Assembly (NCBI RefSeq): GCF_903885465.1 | Contig: NZ_CAISIQ010000476.1 | Coordinates: 1-42,514, forward strand | Length of the DNA: 42,514 nt | Direction: 5' to 3' | From: an uncultured Nevskia sp. | GTDB taxonomy: Bacteria; Pseudomonadota; Gammaproteobacteria; Nevskiales; Nevskiaceae | Shown here: positions 38,506-42,514 of the stretch, one piece after another | How the letters are laid out: every line of letters starts with the position of its first letter | How positions within the stretch are numbered: position 1 is the stretch's first letter | The notes under the pieces: generated by a model | The model's input: only the letters and a program-made list of their open reading frames with translations | The model's database searches: none | Told to the model about the DNA's origin: nothing | Translations under genes and position numbers: made by a program

Positions 38506-41433
38506 TCAGGCTCCCTGTTGATGGGTGTGGACCGGCCGCACGCGCCAGATGGCGTACGGTTTGGCCGGATCGAGCCGCAGGGTCTGGCTTTTGCCACGCC
38601 AGACGAAGCGAGAACCATCGAGCAGATCGTGAGCTTCAAGCTCCGCGTCATCGGGGAGCTTCCAGCGCCACAGCGGCACTTCGAAACTCGCCGTCTGCGG
38701 GTGATGCGGATCGAGATTGATGGCGATCAACAAGACGTTGTCGCGGTCTTCGGTCGCCTTCTCGAAATAGAGAATCTGGTCGTTCAGCGCGGTGTGGAAT
38801 TCCAGGCCGCGTTGCGAGTGCAGCGCCGGGTTTTCGCGACGAATGCGATTCAGCGCCGTGATTTCCTGAGTGATGTGGCCGGGCCGCAGCCAGTCCCAGG
38901 CCTTCAGCTGGTACTTCTCGGAATCGAGGTATTCCTCCTTGCCCGGAATCGCTCGCGCTTCGCAGAGCTCGAAGCCTGAGTACACGCCCCAGAGGCCGGA
39001 CAAGGTGGCCGCCAGTGCGGCGCGGATCAGATGGCCGGCGCGGCCGGAGTTCTGCAGGAACACCGGGTTGATGTCCGGCGTGTTGACGAAGAAGTGCGGC
39101 CGGAAGCAGTCACGCAGCGGCGGCGTGTTCAGCTCGGTCAGATATTCAGTCAGCTCGGCCTTGGTGTTGCGCCAGGTGAAGTAGGTGTAGGACTGCGAAA
39201 AACCGACCTTCGCCAGTTCCAGCATCGGCCCCGGCCGGGTGAAGGCTTCAGCGAGGAAGATCACTTCCGGATGCTGGCCACGCACCTCGGCGATCAGCCA
39301 TTCCCAGAACGGCAGCGGCTTGGTGTGCGGATTGTCGACGCGGAAAATGTTGACGCCTTCGCCGACCCAGAACAGCACCACGTCGCGCAGCGCATGCCAG
39401 AGCCCTGGCTTGGCACCCGGCGCGTAGAAGTCGACGTTGACGATGTCCTCGTACTTCTTCGGCGGGTTCTCCGCGTATTTGATGCTGCCGTCGGCACGCC
39501 AGGCGAACCATTCCGGATGGTCCTTCAGCCACGGATGATCGGGCGAGCACTGGATCGCGAAATCCAGCGCCAGCTCGAGACCATGCGCGGCCGCTGCATC
39601 GCGCATGCGGCGGAAGTCTTCCAAGGTGCCGAGCTGTGGATGGATCGCATCATGGCCACCGTCCGGCGAACCGATCGCGTACGGGCTGCCCGGATCATCC
39701 GGCGCTGGTGTCAGCGTGTTGTTGCGGCCCTTGCGATTGGTCGTGCCGATCGGGTGGATCGGCGGCATATAGAGCACGTCGAAACCCATGTCGCGAATGC
39801 GCGGCAGTGCGGCGATCACATCATCGAAATTGCCGTGCCGACTGGTGTCGCCGCTCATCGAGCGCGGGAAGATTTCATACCAGGCGCCGAACGCCGCAGC
39901 GCTGCGCTCGGCATCGATCTCGGCACCCGGTTCCAGGCGCGTGGCGAACGGCTGATCATCGGCGGCCGCCATCGCGGTCGCGGTATCGAGGTCGAGCAGC
40001 AGATCGATGCGATCGCGCTCGTTGGCCGTTGCCAGGCGTTCGATCAGCTTGCGCAGCGGCTCGGCGAGCGGTTTCCTGGTGCGCTCCGCAGCGGCTTCGA
40101 TCAGATGCCGGCCTTCGTCGATCTCGACGGTGACGCGCTGGCCAGCGCCATGCTTCTTGCGCAGCTCGCTGCGGAAGCTGGACCAGGCATCGCGCCAGGC
40201 TTCGACGGTGAATTCGTGACGGCCCAGCGCCGGCAAGGTGAAGCGGCCGCGGAAGCGATCGTTGCCGAGCGGCTGCATCACCGAACGGTTCCATTTCGTG
40301 GCGCCCACCGGGCGCCAGAGCAGATTCACGGCGAGCTGGTCATGGCCATCGGTGAAGACATCGGCTTCGACGACGACGCTGTCACCGACCACGCGCTTGG
40401 CCGGGTAGCGGCCGCTGTCGATGCTCGGTTCCAGATTGGCGATGATGATGCGTCGAGCTGCCAGCGCCGCGTCGACATTGACCTTGGTCTGCGCACGCTT
40501 GGCCAGCAGGCTGGCCTTGGCCGCCTTCTCGATCTTCGGCTCGGCCGGCGTCTGCAGCGCTTCGGTGAGCCGCGAGGTGGGCCGCAGATGACCTTCGGCA
40601 TCGAGCGCGGCGTGGCCGAAATCCATCGGCAGCATCACGCCATGAGCCGCACCGGCAGCCAGCGCGCGCACCTGACAGCAGGCGCATTCGAGCATCTCCT
40701 CGCTGCCCTGCGCGGCCTGGTCGAACGGACCGTCGAGCAGCGCCAGCATGGTGACCGCCGGATCGTTGAATCGCAGCCCGGCGCGCAGCAGCGATGCCGG
40801 GCGCCAGTCGATGAACTGCGCGCGCTCGGCCAGATCGCCGATCAGCGCTTGCTGCAGCGACTGCAGGCGAGCCGGTGCGGCCAGCCGGAAGCCGGCGATG
40901 CCGGTGTCCAGCCAGGTGCTCAACTGTGCACGCCAGTAACGGGTGACGGCCGGCAACTGCGCCGGGGCGGCACTCAACTCCAGTGACGTGACCGGCGGCG
41001 CGGCGCGGCGTGGATCGAGCGCAGCGGCGTCAACGCGCGGCGGCACGCGGAACCAGTCGGCATGCTCGACGGCCACCGGGCTGCCGGCTGCGGCGCGATC
41101 GAGCGGCACATCGAGATACAGCGCCAGCCCATGCTGCTGCGCTTCCTGCACCAGCAGCGCCAGCATCTTGGTAGCCGATTCGGCGTTGCCCTGCGCCGGC
41201 AGCAGCTGATCGGCGACGAACGGCGAAGACAGCAGCACGGCATCGCAACCGAGTGCGGCGCAGCGGTCGAAGAGCGCCGGCCATTCGCGTGTCGGGCCCG
41301 CCTTGAGGACGTCGAGGAAATACACCGAAGCCGGCGCAAGCGACGCGCCGCGAGGCGAGCGCTGGGTCCGCGTCTTTGCGGGCAGCGTCCCGACATCTGC
41401 GGCTGCGGTCGATTTCGGCTTGGCTTGGAGCAT
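38506..41433 (-). CDS. glgE: Alpha-1,4-glucan:maltose-1-phosphate maltosyltransferase with an N-terminal pseudo-amylase domain
   Basis: 975 residues; classic GlgE is about 650-700. The core (from about 320) adds maltose from maltose 1-phosphate to alpha-glucan: ARRIIIANLEPSIDSGRYPAKR at its start, nucleophile Asp700 (FRVDNPHTKPLPFWEW), acid Glu729 (FLAEAFTRP), and Asp787 (NTPDIN). The Asp700-to-Glu729 spacing equals that of Streptomyces GlgE. Residues about 35-290 resemble a degenerate GH13 barrel (VYFLDVLKAG, LALYLDVPLD) in which the nucleophile position GFR-x-D is GFRLA (Ala185), so this part is not catalytic. First gene of the six-gene operon. AGGGA precedes the ATG. Confidence 0.95.
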   Translation of the reverse strand: MLQAKPKSTAAADVGTLPAKTRTQRSPRGASLAPASVYFLDVLKAGPTREWPALFDRCAALGCDAVLLSSPFVADQLLPAQGNAESATKMLALLVQEAQQHGLALYLDVPLDRAAAGSPVAVEHADWFRVPPRVDAAALDPRRAAPPVTSLELSAAPAQLPAVTRYWRAQLSTWLDTGIAGFRLAAPARLQSLQQALIGDLAERAQFIDWRPASLLRAGLRFNDPAVTMLALLDGPFDQAAQGSEEMLECACCQVRALAAGAAHGVMLPMDFGHAALDAEGHLRPTSRLTEALQTPAEPKIEKAAKASLLAKRAQTKVNVDAALAARRIIIANLEPSIDSGRYPAKRVVGDSVVVEADVFTDGHDQLAVNLLWRPVGATKWNRSVMQPLGNDRFRGRFTLPALGRHEFTVEAWRDAWSSFRSELRKKHGAGQRVTVEIDEGRHLIEAAAERTRKPLAEPLRKLIERLATANERDRIDLLLDLDTATAMAAADDQPFATRLEPGAEIDAERSAAAFGAWYEIFPRSMSGDTSRHGNFDDVIAALPRIRDMGFDVLYMPPIHPIGTTNRKGRNNTLTPAPDDPGSPYAIGSPDGGHDAIHPQLGTLEDFRRMRDAAAAHGLELALDFAIQCSPDHPWLKDHPEWFAWRADGSIKYAENPPKKYEDIVNVDFYAPGAKPGLWHALRDVVLFWVGEGVNIFRVDNPHTKPLPFWEWLIAEVRGQHPEVIFLAEAFTRPGPMLELAKVGFSQSYTYFTWRNTKAELTEYLTELNTPPLRDCFRPHFFVNTPDINPVFLQNSGRAGHLIRAALAATLSGLWGVYSGFELCEARAIPGKEEYLDSEKYQLKAWDWLRPGHITQEITALNRIRRENPALHSQRGLEFHTALNDQILYFEKATEDRDNVLLIAINLDPHHPQTASFEVPLWRWKLPDDAELEAHDLLDGSRFVWRGKSQTLRLDPAKPYAIWRVRPVHTHQQGA

Positions 41434-41472
41434 GTTTTCCCTGGATCGACGTGAAGGTGTGCTCAGGTAACA

Positions 41473-41487
41473 ACAAGTGCCGTGCCC
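41473..41487 (-). promoter_or_regulatory. Possible sigma-54-like promoter of the glgE operon
   Basis: On the minus strand reads GGGCACG-GCAC-TTGT. The -24 element and spacing are right and the inferred start (near 41461) is 28 bases before the glgE ATG, but the nearly invariant -12 C is T. It resembles the other sites in the window; as a lone hit it would be weak. Confidence 0.33.
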
Positions 41488-41593
41488 GGCCTGCCGCTAG
41501 CTTGCAAAAAGTGTTTCCACGGGCGCTGATAAAAATTACAAGACGAAAGCGCGTGTCGGCGCAGCTCTTGCCGATGAGGGCCAGAAGTGCCCG

Positions 41594-42514
41594 TCAGCGG
41601 GCCGCAGCGGCCTCTGAAAGCGCGGTGACGAAGCGCTGGCGCCAATGCGCGAGGTCTTCGTCGTACAGGCCCTGGAGCAGCGTCTGATGGCGCGCGCGGC
41701 GCTCGGCCAACGGCATCTGCAAGGCGCGATTGATGTTTTCGGCGACGCTGACCGGATCGTAGGGATTGACGATCAGCGCGGCCGACATCTGCTGCGCAGC
41801 ACCGGCGAAGCGCGACAGGATCAGCACGCCGGGATCTTGCGGATCCTGTGCCGCGACGTATTCCTTGGCGACCAGGTTCATGCCGTCGCGCAGCGGTGTG
41901 ACCAGGCCGATGGCGCTGGCGCGGAACAGGCCGGCCAGGGCGCGTCGCGACACTGTGCGATTCATGTAACGGATCGGCGTCCAGTCGACTTCGGCGTGGC
42001 GGCTGTTGATCCGCCCCGCCGCCTGTTCGAGCTGCTCGCGAATATTGACGTACTCCGGCACTTCGCCCCGCGAGGTCGGCGCGATCTGCAGCAGCTCGAC
42101 CCGGCCGTGCGCTTCCGGGTAGTTGTCGAGGAAATGCTCGAACGCGATGAAGCGGTCCGGCAGGCCCTTGGTGTAGTCGAGCCGATCGACGCCGATGATC
42201 TGGGCGCGGCCACGCAAGGCGGCGCGCACGCGTTCGGTCTGACGGCGGCCGTCTTCGGTATTGGTGAAGCTGGCGTACTCGGCGGTATCGATGCCGATCG
42301 GGAAATCCATGACCCGGACGTTGCGGCCGAACGCGTGCAGAACATCGCCGACCAGCGAGGAGCCTTCGACTTCGTTGAGCACGTAATCGATGAAACGGCC
42401 GCTGTCAGCCTCGGTCTGGAAGCCTACCAGATCGTAGGAGAACAGCGCGCGCACCAGCGAATGGTGGTGCGGCAGCGTCGCCAGCACTTCGCGTGACGGA
42501 AAGGGGATGTGCAG
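41594..42514 (-). CDS. otsA: Trehalose-6-phosphate synthase, 5' part outside the window
   Basis: 306 C-terminal residues are visible, family GT20; the frame runs off the right edge, so the start is unknown. It makes trehalose 6-phosphate from UDP-glucose and glucose 6-phosphate. Seen: LHIPFPS at the edge, LVGFQTEADSGRFIDYV, PIGIDTAEYA, GVDRLDYTKGLPDRF, and the sugar-nucleotide site TPLRDGMNLVAKEYVAAQ. The stop is followed by a 160-bp gap before glgE on the same strand. The gap holds a GGGCACG element, so glgE may have its own promoter. A phosphatase partner (otsB) is not visible and may lie upstream. Confidence 0.95.
   Translation of the reverse strand: MHIPFPSREVLATLPHHHSLVRALFSYDLVGFQTEADSGRFIDYVLNEVEGSSLVGDVLHAFGRNVRVMDFPIGIDTAEYASFTNTEDGRRQTERVRAALRGRAQIIGVDRLDYTKGLPDRFIAFEHFLDNYPEAHGRVELLQIAPTSRGEVPEYVNIREQLEQAAGRINSRHAEVDWTPIRYMNRTVSRRALAGLFRASAIGLVTPLRDGMNLVAKEYVAAQDPQDPGVLILSRFAGAAQQMSAALIVNPYDPVSVAENINRALQMPLAERRARHQTLLQGLYDEDLAHWRQRFVTALSEAAAAR

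Noticed and set aside
42487-42514. Apparent start of the last gene inside the window
   Set aside because: Conserved OtsA sequence (LHIPFPS) continues upstream to the edge in the same frame, so the gene is truncated by the window and does not start here.

Overview
The window is GC-rich, densely coded chromosomal DNA. I infer a free-living gammaproteobacterium of the Xanthomonadales/Nevskiales type from its DUF748 protein, YihY, NtrC-type activators, RpoN, hybrid kinases and a proteobacterial GlgE/TreS-maltokinase cluster. I see no rRNA, tRNA, insertion sequence, phage gene or CRISPR array. Genes are packed tightly, and four-base stop/start overlaps (ATGA, GTGA, TTGA) are very common.

Layout. 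1-4.4 kb: the 5' part of a minus-strand hybrid histidine kinase, then a secreted protein with a tandem 61-residue repeat. 4.4-7.9 kb: a minus-strand operon of a Crp/Fnr-type regulator, a DUF748 membrane protein, a YihY/BrkB membrane protein and an FMN-binding general-stress protein. 8.1-10.7 kb: a CHASE3 hybrid kinase. 10.6-15.5 kb: a small gene, a sigma-54 activator with no receiver domain, a divergent four-gene operon of small membrane proteins (DUF883/YqjD type), and an NtrC-type activator with a receiver domain. 15.6-19.2 kb: a soluble kinase with six PAS domains. 19.3-21.9 kb: a minus-strand operon of rpoN, a single-domain response regulator and a DUF4142 lipoprotein. 22-25.2 kb: an exported alpha/beta-hydrolase-like protein that lacks its catalytic residues, and a divergent MFS efflux pump/LysR pair. 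25.2-42.5 kb: a minus-strand trehalose/alpha-glucan cluster of otsA (partial), glgE, treS-maltokinase, glgB, glgX, treZ and treY, then a DUF6714-like gene preceded by a 20-codon leader.

How it may fit together. Most products are of the stress and osmoprotection type. The window carries RpoN, two sigma-54 activators with near-identical DNA-recognition helices, and several intergenic matches to the sigma-54 -24/-12 promoter. Five of these share GGCACG-N5-TGC, at 10872, 12137, 15474, 22927 and 26085. One is a TGGCAT variant upstream of rpoN (21971), and one is a weaker form upstream of glgE (41473). Several sit 20-50 bases before a start codon with a good ribosome binding site. My main hypothesis is a local sigma-54 regulon joining membrane-stress proteins, RpoN itself and the glucan/trehalose operon. 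The sites were read by eye, so a matrix scan and 5'-end mapping would decide this.
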